From the NCBI GenBank assembly GCA_914767715.1, contig OU612074.1, positions 17,158,062 to 17,222,061 on the forward strand: a stretch of DNA of 64,000 bases. The letters run 5' to 3'. The position numbers and the translations under genes are program-made. The notes under the pieces were generated by a model. It saw only the letters and a list, made by a program, of their open reading frames with translations. It was not told where the DNA came from and did no database searches. Source of the stretch: Membranipora membranacea (taxonomy: Eukaryota > Bryozoa > Gymnolaemata > Cheilostomatida > Membraniporidae). Shown piece after piece: positions 48,871 to 58,003 of this stretch. Each line of letters begins with the position of its first letter. Within the stretch, counting starts at the first letter, position 1.

Positions 48871-50232
48871 TGTTCTTGTCTCGGATGATGAGTAGCTCAG
48901 AGTGATGAACTTTGCCAGCGAGCTATTCTAGTTATAGGCCTCATGTGAACATACAGCTGGCTTTAGGCTAACTTATCAATGATACTAGTTGTACTATTAT
49001 GATAGTGATATATGGTTTCATAAGGTGACACCACTATAGTTCACAGGCCCGTATAGTTCTAGGGGAGGCAGGGCAATCTGCCTCCCCTAGAATGCTCAAT
49101 AGAGTGGCCTTTACATGCTGTAACTGAATGTTCCGGGACAGAATCAGCTCATTTGGGACTTCCATATGAATTTATATCATTAAAGTAACCCAACCTCGTG
49201 TTACTGCACACCCTCAAGTATTTCCACCTCCCCTACCATTTTTCCTAATCTACGGCTCTTCATCATGAGGTGACGCTGCAGTAATAGTTGAAGGTAGAGG
49301 GATTAATTTAAAGTGTAAAAGGCCGGCCTTTGTCAGATAATATACACGCCATAACGATGAATTAGATTGCATGTCCTGTGATATCAGAATAGAATAGAAG
49401 TAGATATCTAATTGTGACAGATAGAGAATAAAGAGGCCCATATTTTGATATAAACAAGCTGTAAAGGATATATGTGAGTCGCATTAACGTTGTGTGCTCA
49501 AAGGAACCATTCCACCACACCAATCAGTAAATGCGAGCTCTATACAGGGCATTGGCTCCCTCATAATGTTATTGGCATTGTAACATACGAATCAGATAAC
49601 CTCTCGCCAAGTTACGTCAACTGGATGCAAATTGTACAGCAAAAAAAGCAAATGCTGAAGACATCTATATAATGCTGGCCCAAAGTTTGATTCTGCCCAA
49701 AAAATATGTACTTATCAATCTAAGTGCTTAGACAAGCTGCAAGTGAAAGTTTGTGGCATTACATTATCAAACACCATGTTACATTAACTTTTTGTACTAA
49801 CTGATAATTAATATCATAAGCAATTGGCATCATGATACACAAAATAATTGGGATGCTACCCTGCGACTGTATTTTCAAAACATTTTCCTTTTTATCCTGA
49901 CTTTATATGCCAAAAACAAAAAGTAGCATAAGTTAGACTAAGGCTTTGGCAGCCACCCTTATCTGTTACGGCGGGGGGGGGGGGGGGGTTTCCAATTGAT
50001 ATGCATTCATAATTGACAGGTTACCATCACATAAGACCCTGCCAGTTATTATGATGCTGCTGTGGATCGAATTCAAACCGTCATGTTAGTAATTAAATCA
50101 TGTAATTAAATGTTCAAACACTCTAATTTGGATGAGTTTTGACTGGTGCGGTGGTATCAGGAAGAACATCCTAATACTTATTCAGGTCATGTTACCAGAG
50201 TGGTCAAAGGCAACTCCGAAGGATCCATAGGA
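48871..50232. other. intergenic with repeat copies
   Basis: Contains the repeat at 49043-49222, a half foldback element at about 49720-49785 and a run of about 15 G at 49974-49988. No coding sequence supported. Confidence 0.4.
49043..49222. repeat. dispersed repeat, family Z, with hairpin head
   Basis: Opens with a perfect hairpin at 49057-49092 (ttctaggggaggcag and its complement, 6-base loop). It continues with agagtggcctttacatgctgtaa and ends near acccaacctcgtgttact..acaccctc. A second copy is at 57458-57662 in the same orientation. Confidence 0.75.
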
Positions 50233-50437
50233 GTAGGAGGTGGCTCAGTTGTTAGAGCGCCGTCCTTTAACATGAAGGTTGTGGGATCGAATCCCACTGC
50301 AGTCCATCAACTACTTGCGTTTGGATGGCCCCCAGGTGTGCTCCGACCTGCCTGCAAACTGAGAGCAAACTGAGAGCAAACTGAGAGCAAACTGGCGCAG
50401 ACATTGCGGCCTGAATTGCGGCCTAAATTTGGCCGCT
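50233..50437 (+). mobile_element. tRNA-derived SINE, family S, best copy
   Basis: Head GTAGGAGGTGGCTCAGTTG with TTAGAGCGC. The B box is at about 50282 (gggatcgaatccc), then the tail cccccaggtgtgctccgacctgcctgc, with three tandem copies of 'aaactgagagc' and then ggcgcagacattgcggcc. Both Pol III promoter boxes are intact in sequence. Confidence 0.88.
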
Positions 50438-51236
50438 CTTGCTTTGGGATGTGGCGAGTGATATGACATCTGATTTTAATTTTTTCAATCAACCAATCAA
50501 GGGATATCAATTAATCCTCTCAATTTCCAACGCCGGCAGCCATTCTTGATTTGATACTATCACAATAATCACCCTAACCAGGTCCTTGCGGATCAAGATG
50601 TAAATAGGGGAGGTTTACTGTATGCTTACGGCTTACACTGCACACCCCACATGCAGTAAAAAGATCCCTCTATTTCTCTTCAGTATGAAGAGCCTGAATT
50701 CCGAAGCACGAGGAGATTGAGTGTCACATGATGGGTCAGTATTTGCACAAACACCAATCACGATGTTTTCCCATCTGTGTCATTCGATAAAAAAACAAAA
50801 AATTAAAAATTATCAAACGAGGATCAAAGGCTTTTTTTATACCACATGATTTACTTTCGGATCTTAGATGTTGCGGAAGACTGTTGAAAACAATCGCAAT
50901 ATTGTTGCGAAAAATATTATTCTGGGGGGTTGAGTATATGAATACCTCTCCTTGGCAAATGACGTGGAGGAATATAAAATTGAACATAAAACATGTGGAG
51001 GAATATAAAATTGAACATTTAGCATACCATATAATTAGATGTCATCTGGTTCAACATCTTGCCGCAGTTAAATATTTAGCAAGCAAGACCAAAAGCACCT
51101 GCTATCGAAGGATAAAAGTGGTCTGTGATGTAGTTGTGGGTTGTAGTGAGGTTGATATGTAGACCATAACTGGGATGAAAGGCCCGAAAATGATGATAGA
51201 ACGCCAAGACAGCCCCTCTAAAGTGGGGGTTAAAAT

Positions 51237-51316
51237 CACAGGTCTGTCTCTCAGTTGGCAGGCAGGTCGGAGCAAACCTGGGGTGTCAATTGAGACCAGC
51301 GGTCGGTAGACTGCAA
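51237..51316 (-). mobile_element. SINE family S, tail only
   Basis: On the minus strand it reads ttgcagtctaccgacc, caccccaggtttgctccgacc, tgcctgccaactgagag. The tRNA-like head is missing. Confidence 0.75.
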
Positions 51317-51455
51317 CGGATACAACATTGTCCAAACAAGCCTAAGTTGGATTGAATGTTCTTTGCAGTGTTATCCACACAATCATCCATGACGATGTAT
51401 TATTAATGGCGTATACAAACAGTGTAGATTGGTGTATGCTTTTCAGGAATAGTAT

Positions 51456-51550
51456 AAATCAAGTTTGATCCATTTTCCTGCGCTCAGAGTTGCCCCCCTC
51501 TACGCCGTGACCAGTGGAGGGGTGGCAACTCCGAGCTTAGGCATATGAAC
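51456..51550. repeat. MITE-like element, family X
   Basis: aatcaagtttgatcc, then gcgctcagagttgcccccctc, mirrored by gaggggtggcaactccgagc. The centre is tacgccgtgaccagt. Present in unit 1 only. Confidence 0.65.
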
Positions 51551-51822
51551 TAGGAATAGTTAGAACTGTGAATGTTGTGAATGAGTGAAGCATAACCCAA
51601 CAAAGATTGTGGCTTGGAAGTGCTGTGCGTCACCTCATTGTTATTTTGACGATAGATTATTTACTCACCCACGTAGGTTACTCACTGCGTGATGGGTGGA
51701 AACAATCACATAAGCAGCAATGAGCAAAGTTATTACGTACAACTACCTGACAACAAAAATGAGTATCTGGTATGCGCTGGTACCTTAGATCTAACAGAAA
51801 CTGCAACTAGAGAGAAAGTACT

Positions 51823-51876
51823 ATGGATGACTCGACAGCAAAGTTAATAGTTCAGCCAAAGAGGTTCCTGAACTAA
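51823..51876 (+). promoter_or_regulatory. short upstream ORF made by duplication of the receptor start
   Basis: An ATG with 17 codons (MDDSTAKLIVQPKRFLN, then TAA) precedes the receptor ATG at 51905. Its first codons and flank (gagaaagtactatggatgactcg) repeat those of the real start (gagggaaagcactatggatgactcg), so it arose by a local 80-bp duplication. It could lower translation of the receptor. Copy 2 lacks it. Confidence 0.5.
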
Positions 51877-51904
51877 CAGGTACTGCGAACAGAGGGAAAG
51901 CACT

Positions 51905-53326
51905 ATGGATGACTCGGCATCGAAACACGTACATGACTCAGCCAATGACATTCCAGCATATGTGTCGGAAATCTTTGCTTTCGTTATGATCATAGCAATC
52001 CTCATAGGGGTCTCTGTGAATGCACTGCTGCTATGGGTTATGACCCACAAGAAGGAGGATAACATGTGCAGCAAATCAGTGGCCGATAATGAGGGAGAGA
52101 GGCCAGAATTTATGTGTAAACTCATGTGTTTAAACTCCCTACTACTCTACACCGTGCTGATATATCAAGTTGTAGTTGTACTGCAACATGGAAGCAATGA
52201 CAGCCTAACGTGTACGACTGTCAGTCTTATCATTAGCATGACGATATCGATGTCTGATGGCATCAGCTCTATCTATAGCTGCTATCAGTGGACTAAAATA
52301 TCCGATCGGCAAGCTTTTGATAATATGTTTTCCACAAACAAAATCCTTGTATATATCATAATGCTTGTAGCAGTTGATGGTCTTTCGTTCATTTTGATGC
52401 CTTTTAGCGCGCACTATGGATCTTATGGATACCTGAACTCATCTCATATGTGTTTCCTTAGGGTTCCACAAGATAAGATTGCGCGCAACAAAGCTATCAT
52501 CATCTACTGGTTCTGGGCAATTGCCATTCATGGCCTTCGGAACATAACTTTCGTATTCGGGCAATCACTGATATTGAAACGACTTTTGAAACAAACTAAT
52601 GTTGTAGCCATTGAGTTCAAGGACAAGATAGACAAGAAATCTATCTCAATGTATCGCCAAGCGTCCACAGCTCACACGGCTGGCACCGCAACAAATGATA
52701 TGCTGAAAGCACTGATAAATAGCAATCTGGATGGATATCTGTTGAAAAACTACTTGGATGTCAAACTAAATATCAGGACTCTCAGTATCCGAACTATTTG
52801 TCTTGTTCTGGCAAAGGTTGCTCAGATTTCAATGTTTGTTGGTCACGTTGTGATTTTAAACCGGACAAATTCCAGGGACTTTGACCCCACCTTGTTTGTA
52901 ACCGCCATGTTTATGTTTATATTACCGCTGACTGATACAGCAATCATATTGACATTCAACCCCTGTGCAAGACGTCACCTGAAGGCACTTCTTGTGCGCC
53001 ACACTGTAGAGCCACTGAAAGATCCTACTGCAACCGGAGAGAAAAACGTCAAGTCAGAATCTATGTTTGTGACTAAGATTCAAACTTTTACAGATGAAAA
53101 CACGAGAAGCTTAAATATTCACTTGCTCGCATCTCCATTTCAGCCTGCTATCAACACCGACTTAGTACCACCAGGAACTGCTAGTAACTACTTGCAACCG
53201 GGCAACAGTTCAGCCAACAAGGTTCCTCATAAGTCAAGCCTTAAAGATTCAGCAAAACTTAATGAAAAGAAGGTTCCTCCGTTACAAACCATCATTGCCA
53301 AAAGAGTACAGAAAAATAAAATTTAG
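51905..53326 (+). CDS. rhodopsin-like seven-transmembrane receptor, intronless, copy 1
   Basis: 473 residues with seven hydrophobic spans: about 22-46 (contains the TM1 pattern GVSVNALLLW), 72-95, 103-128, 147-170, 197-222, 300-325 and 333-358. A cysteine before TM3 (SLTC) and one in the second extracellular loop (HMCF) can form the usual disulphide. TM3 lacks DRY and reads SCYQW at that place. TM7 has NPCAR instead of NPxxY, followed by RRHLKALL, which fits helix 8. The long third intracellular loop and the Ser/Thr-rich tail would face the cytosol. The family couples to heterotrimeric G proteins; ligand unknown. Twin gene at 55023. An orphan receptor, perhaps chemosensory, by inference from tandem, intronless arrangement. 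Confidence 0.8.
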   Translation: MDDSASKHVHDSANDIPAYVSEIFAFVMIIAILIGVSVNALLLWVMTHKKEDNMCSKSVADNEGERPEFMCKLMCLNSLLLYTVLIYQVVVVLQHGSNDSLTCTTVSLIISMTISMSDGISSIYSCYQWTKISDRQAFDNMFSTNKILVYIIMLVAVDGLSFILMPFSAHYGSYGYLNSSHMCFLRVPQDKIARNKAIIIYWFWAIAIHGLRNITFVFGQSLILKRLLKQTNVVAIEFKDKIDKKSISMYRQASTAHTAGTATNDMLKALINSNLDGYLLKNYLDVKLNIRTLSIRTICLVLAKVAQISMFVGHVVILNRTNSRDFDPTLFVTAMFMFILPLTDTAIILTFNPCARRHLKALLVRHTVEPLKDPTATGEKNVKSESMFVTKIQTFTDENTRSLNIHLLASPFQPAINTDLVPPGTASNYLQPGNSSANKVPHKSSLKDSAKLNEKKVPPLQTIIAKRVQKNKI

Positions 53327-54107
53327 AAATTCTCTGTGCTAAAACCAAAAACAACTGATGAATTTACTGCATTTATTTGTACTTATTTACATTTATTTGT
53401 GCATAGTGTGAATTGAAAATTGTTACAGGTATTTTGCTTCAGGACTTTGAGATTGATTATTTGGTAGTTACTCCTTGGTTACGCTAACAATAACGTAGTG
53501 TAAGAGAACAATATAACCCGCTTTCGACAGGTTTGAAGGGATTTCTATTATTTGCAAGGCACAGGTAGAAGGTCGATTGGGATAGGGTGGGGGAGGTTAG
53601 ATTACTACTTACTTAAACTATGTCCAATATTAACCAGTATATTTCTTTGAAATTTATGTTTGTGGACATAACCAAGTTACCGTACACAATAATACAACTA
53701 CTAGTTTTATCAATTTGCGTTCTCATATAAAGATATTAAAAAATGGTAATGATTTATGAGTAGAGAAGCACCAAGGTAATAACATGCAGAAGGTAACCAG
53801 AGTTTCAGGCCAATAGTCTCCCTTTTAGAAGGATGCACCATTGTATTATCACCTATGTAAACAAAGTCTAATCGAAGGTGTGGCATTAAATTATCGATCA
53901 AAATGTTGCCATGTTTGAAAAACAGAATGTTTGATAATGTTGCCCTCTGAGCAGTTAGACTAACATGAAAATGTATTGCTGCAGATTTGAATTTTGAGCA
54001 GGTATATAATATGAGAGGCGTAAGCACTTTTAGACATGGGGTGAGATTTTTCACAGTGACGCTATTATGTCGTTTTTCAAAGACAGTTGATCATCACCAG
54101 TAATTTG
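53327..54107. other. 3' flank of receptor copy 1
   Basis: Aligns with 56496-57239 behind copy 2, including gattgattatttggtagttactcc. The 114-codon minus-strand frame at 53710-54054 is not conserved as a frame in copy 2 and I do not call it. Confidence 0.6.
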
Positions 54108-54412
54108 AAAGAAACTATTAGCATTATCCAACCCCCGACTCTGACTTGAGGAAATTGAGCATGATGAGCATTTACTCATTTGGGAGCGCTAGAAGAACAC
54201 ACTGTGAAGCCTGAACCAGACCGTATCGTGTTCAAACCCTCCGGTTCAAAAGGTGGCCGAATTACCGAGTGTTTGGACGGTCAGATTGAAGAGGTGACTA
54301 TAGAAGCAGATCAGAAGGAAACCTGAAGGTGATTGTGCCAGGAATAAGGTAGGAAGAAGTAAAACTCTCAGTATGCGACCCCGTACCCTCAACTGGCTCA
54401 AAATCAGGAATA
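54108..54412 (+). pseudogene. decayed inverted fragment of the TQT-rich gene, in unit 1
   Basis: Reads in the opposite orientation to the parent gene at 58.0-64.0 kb and matches the part of its last exon around 58380-58680. Blocks: gaggaaattgagc.tgatgagca, cactgtgaagcctgaaccaga, cgt.gtgttcaaaccctc, ggttcaaaa.gtggccgaatta and gaccccgtaccctcaactggctcaaaatcagg. Stops and indels break the frame. No intron boundary is included, so the copying route cannot be told. Confidence 0.8.
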
Positions 54413-54788
54413 AGTTGAACATTGTAGATTACCATGTCTTATTGATGTTTCATTGTCCCGAACAACTGTAGTCAATTTATATTCAACAGCCTTAAAATCT
54501 ACTGTTAGTGTCCTGGCAAACCCATCAGAATTCTGTGCCAGAAACTTTTTCAATTCAAACGACATGATTTATTGTAGGACTTAAATGTTACGGAATACTG
54601 TTGGAAGCGGTCGCAATATTGTTGCGAAAAATACTATTTAAGGTTGTATATGAATATCTCCTTAGGAAATGATGTGGAGGAACATAAAACTGAACATCTG
54701 TTCACCATCTTGTTGTCATCAGTGACAGTCAAATATTTAGCAAGCAAAACCGAAAGCACCTGCTATCAAAAGGTAAAATGGGTCTGTG

Positions 54789-54932
54789 ACTTTGCTCATT
54801 GCTGCTTGTGTGAGTGTGTGTAGTAGCAGTGTGTCACCTCATTGTTGTTTCAATGGTAGATTATTAACACGTCCACGTAGGTTACTCACTGCGCGATGGG
54901 TGGAAACACACGCAAGCAGCAATGAGCAAAGT
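54789..54932. repeat. inverted repeat upstream of receptor copy 2
   Basis: Left arm 54789-54814 (actttgctcattgctgcttgtgtg) and right arm 54907-54932 (cacacgcaagcagcaatgagcaaagt) are complementary with one or two mismatches. In unit 1 only the right arm remains (about 51709). It lies within the probable 5' UTR or promoter, 90 bp before the ATG. Confidence 0.75.
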
Positions 54933-55022
54933 TATTACGTACAACTGCCTGACAACAAAAATGAGATTCTGGTGCGCTGGAACTTTAGATCTAACAGAAA
55001 CTTCTACTAGAGTGAAAGAACC

Positions 55023-56495
55023 ATGGATGAGTTGGCATCAGAACATCCAGCGTATGTGTCGGTAATCTTTGCTGTCGTTATGATCATAGCAATATCCATT
55101 GGGGTCTCTGTGAATGCAGTGCTGCTATGGCTTATGACCCATAAGAAGGAGGATGCGATGTGCAGCAAATCGGTGGCTGATAACGAGGGAGAGAGGCCAG
55201 CATTGATGGCTAAACTTATGTGTCTAAACTCACTACTACTTTACACCGTGCTGATATATCAAGTAACAGTTGTACTTCAACATGGCAGCATTGATGACAT
55301 AACGTGTACGACTGTCAGTCTTATCATTAGCATGACGATATCGATGTCTGATGGCCTCAGCGCTATCTATAGCTGCTATCAATGGGCTAAAATATCCGAT
55401 CGGCAAGCTTTTGATAATATGTATACCACAAACAAACTTGTTTTATATATCATGATGCTTGTAGCAGTCGATGGTCTTTCATTTATTTTGATGCCTTTTA
55501 GCGCGCACTATGGATCATATGGATACCTGAACTCATCTCATATGTGTTTCATTAGGGTTCCACAAGATAAGATTGCGCGCAACAAAGCTATCATCATCTA
55601 CTGGTTCTGGGCAATTGCCATTCATGGCCTTCGGAACATAACTTTCGTATTCGGGCAATCACTGATATTGAAACGACTTTTGAAACAAACTAATGTTGTA
55701 GCCATTGAGTTCAAGGACAAGATAGACAAGAAATCTATATTAATGTATCGCAAAGCATCCACAGCTCACACGGCTGGCACCACAACAAATGATATGCTGA
55801 AAGCACTGATAAATAGCAATCTGGATGGTAAACTGTTGAGAGACTACTTGGATGTCAAACTAAACATCAGGACACTCAGTTTACGAACTATTTGTCTTGT
55901 TTTGGCAAAGGTTGCTCAGATTTCAATGTTTGTTGGTCATGTGTTTGTTTTACACCGGACAAATTCCAGCGGCTTTGACCCCACCTTGTTTGTAACCGCC
56001 ATGTTTACATTTATACTACCTCTGACTGATACAGCAATCATACTAACATTCAACCCCTGTGCAAGACGTCACCTGAAGGCACTTCTTGTGGATCTAAAAC
56101 TACTTAAGAAGCGCCAGACTGTAGAGCCACTAAAAGATCCCACTCCAACCGGAGAGAAAATCGTCAAGTCAGAATCTGTGTTTGTGACTAAGATTCAAAA
56201 TTTTACAGATGATAAAACAAGAAGCTTCAATATTCACTCGCTCGGCTCTCCATTTCAGCCTGCTATCAATACGGACTTAGTACCACGAGCACCATCACCA
56301 GGGACTGCTAGTAACTATTTGCAACCAGGTTATAGCTCAGCCAATAAGGTTCCTCTTAAATCAAGCCTTAAGGATTCAACCTCAGCAAAACTGAATGAGA
56401 AGAAGGTTTCCCCATTACAAACCGTCATTGCGAAAAGAGTGAAGAAATTAGTTAGAGTTAAAGTTAGAGTTAAAGTTAGAAATTCTCTGCGCTAA
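55023..56495 (+). CDS. rhodopsin-like seven-transmembrane receptor, intronless, copy 2
   Basis: 490 residues, colinear with the receptor at 51905. TM1 to TM7 are nearly unchanged, with the same SCYQW after TM3 and the same TM7 NPCARRHLKALL. Differences cluster at the ends. The N-terminus is shorter (MDELASEHPAYV). The tail gains DLKLLKKR after helix 8, and the C-terminus is extended by a repeat of GTTAGAGTTAAA that encodes VRVKVRVKV and moves the stop. Conservation of the frame through both copies, with changes mostly in loops and tail, suggests that both are used. No upstream ORF precedes this start. Confidence 0.8.
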   Translation: MDELASEHPAYVSVIFAVVMIIAISIGVSVNAVLLWLMTHKKEDAMCSKSVADNEGERPALMAKLMCLNSLLLYTVLIYQVTVVLQHGSIDDITCTTVSLIISMTISMSDGLSAIYSCYQWAKISDRQAFDNMYTTNKLVLYIMMLVAVDGLSFILMPFSAHYGSYGYLNSSHMCFIRVPQDKIARNKAIIIYWFWAIAIHGLRNITFVFGQSLILKRLLKQTNVVAIEFKDKIDKKSILMYRKASTAHTAGTTTNDMLKALINSNLDGKLLRDYLDVKLNIRTLSLRTICLVLAKVAQISMFVGHVFVLHRTNSSGFDPTLFVTAMFTFILPLTDTAIILTFNPCARRHLKALLVDLKLLKKRQTVEPLKDPTPTGEKIVKSESVFVTKIQNFTDDKTRSFNIHSLGSPFQPAINTDLVPRAPSPGTASNYLQPGYSSANKVPLKSSLKDSTSAKLNEKKVSPLQTVIAKRVKKLVRVKVRVKVRNSLR

Positions 56496-57239
56496 AACCA
56501 AAAACGACTGATGAATTTACTGCATATTTATGCGTACTTATTTACATTTATTTGTTCATAGTGTGAATTCAAAAATGTTACAGGTATTCGTTTCAGGACT
56601 TTGAGATTGATTATTTGGTAGTTACTCCTTGGTCATGCTAACAATAAAGTAGTGTAAGAAAACAATAACATTCCACTTTTGACAAGAGTAAGGGATTTCT
56701 TTAATTTACAAGGCACATGTAGATGGTCATTGGGGGGGGGGGGGGGGACAGGGGAGGTTAGACAGGTAGATTGCATCTTACTTGATCTTTGACCAATCTA
56801 GGTAGGTCTATAATTCTGAGCATTTGTTAGGTGAAGTTTTTGTCTTAAATTTCAATATTGTCCAATATTATATCTTTGAAAATTTGTTGTGACCATATCC
56901 GAGTTACCGTACACACTTTTATGAGTAGAGAGGCACCATGGTAATAACATGCAGAAGGTGGGTTCCCAAGCTGACCAATAGTCTCCCTGTTAGAAGGATG
57001 CACCATTATGTCTCCATTGTAAACAAAGTCTAATTGTAGGTGGGGCATTAAATTATTGATCAAAATGTTTGCAAAACAAAAGGCTTGATAATGTTGCCAT
57101 ATGAGCAGTAAGACTAACATGGAAATGTATTGCTGCAGATTTGAATTTTGAGCAGGTTTATAATATGAGAGGCGTAAGCACTTTCAGACATGGGATGTCT
57201 AAAAGTGTCGCTATTATGTCGTTTTTCACCAGTAATTTG
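56496..57239. other. 3' flank of receptor copy 2
   Basis: Counterpart of 53327-54107. Contains a run of about 15 G at 56733-56747 that unit 1 has only as a shorter G-rich stretch. Confidence 0.6.
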
Positions 57240-57452
57240 CAAATAAACTCAAAGCATCATCCAACCCTCGACTCTGGAACCAGTACTTGAGGAAATTGAG
57301 CCTGATGAGAATATTCATTTGGGAGAACTAGAAGAATACACTACTGTGAAGCCTGAACGAGACCATATTGTGTTCAAACCCTCTGGTTCAAAAAGTAGCC
57401 ATATTATCAAGTGTTTGAACGGTCAGATTGAAGAGCTGACGAGAAGTAAATC
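57240..57452 (+). pseudogene. decayed inverted fragment of the TQT-rich gene, in unit 2
   Basis: The same fragment as at 54108-54412, in places closer to the parent gene (agcatcatccaacc, gaggaaattgagcctgatgag, ctactgtgaagcctgaac, ttgtgttcaaaccctctggttc). It is cut short at 57452 by the family-Z insertion. The frame is interrupted. Confidence 0.8.
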
Positions 57453-57457
57453 AGGAA

Positions 57458-57662
57458 CAGGCCTGTAGTTCTAGGGGAGGCAGGGACGCTCTGCCTCCCC
57501 TTGAATGCTGGATAGAGTGGCCTAAAAATGCTATAATTGAATATGCCATGTTAGAATCTGCTCATTTGTAACTTCCATTTGCTATTGATATTGCTTTCGA
57601 GGCTAGGGACTGGGTACTCAGGAGGAACTTACAATACCCAACCTGGTGTTACTTCACACCCT
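57458..57662. repeat. dispersed repeat, family Z, second copy
   Basis: Matches 49043-49222: ttctaggggaggcaggg, ctgcctcccct, agagtggcct, cacacctca-type end. It interrupts the pseudogene fragment of unit 2. Confidence 0.75.
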
Positions 57663-58003
57663 CAATCCTAAACTGCAGCCCTGAGGAATGAATTGAACAT
57701 TGTAGATTACCATGTCTCGTTGATGTTTTATGTCTTGAACAATGTTAGTAAATTAATATTCAACAGCCTTAAAATATACTGTTATGTCCTGGCAAACCTA
57801 TCAGAATTCTGTGCAAGAAACTTTATTCAACAATTCATCGTAAGCGCTTATACACTCAAACTATGTACAATAATTATATATACAATAAACTTGTCTTGTT
57901 TACTTAGGGGATTTATTCTTTACAGGAACATAGTGACTACACACACACTTAAGGCGAATCCTCACATCAAGAGGAGTAAAACGAAAATGATAACTATTAT
58001 ATT

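Larger units (their letters stand above)
50842..54561 (+). repeat. tandem duplication, unit 1
   Basis: A unit of about 3.7 kb, directly repeated as 54562 to about 57835. Start blocks match (acatgatttact..gatcttagatgttgcggaagactgttg versus the same region from 54562), as do the receptor genes, the 3' flank, the neighbour-gene fragment and the end block (attgtagattaccatgtct...aattctgtgc). Unit 1 carries an extra stretch at about 51125-51625 that includes a SINE tail and a family-X element. Confidence 0.85.
54562..57835 (+). repeat. tandem duplication, unit 2
   Basis: Second copy of the 3.7-kb receptor unit. It lacks the 500-bp SINE-bearing stretch of unit 1 but carries a family-Z repeat inserted at 57458-57662 inside the pseudogene fragment. 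Each unit has therefore picked up different insertions since duplication. Confidence 0.85.

Noticed and set aside
50146-50373. Plus-strand ORF with VGGGSVVRAPSFNMKVVGSNPTA
   Set aside because: It is the translation of the tRNA-like SINE head.
53710-54054. 114-codon minus-strand frame behind receptor copy 1
   Set aside because: The matching DNA behind copy 2 does not keep the frame open, so it is not under coding constraint.
54786-55010. 74-codon frame just before receptor copy 2
   Set aside because: It lies in the receptor leader, ends before the ATG and is not conserved upstream of copy 1.
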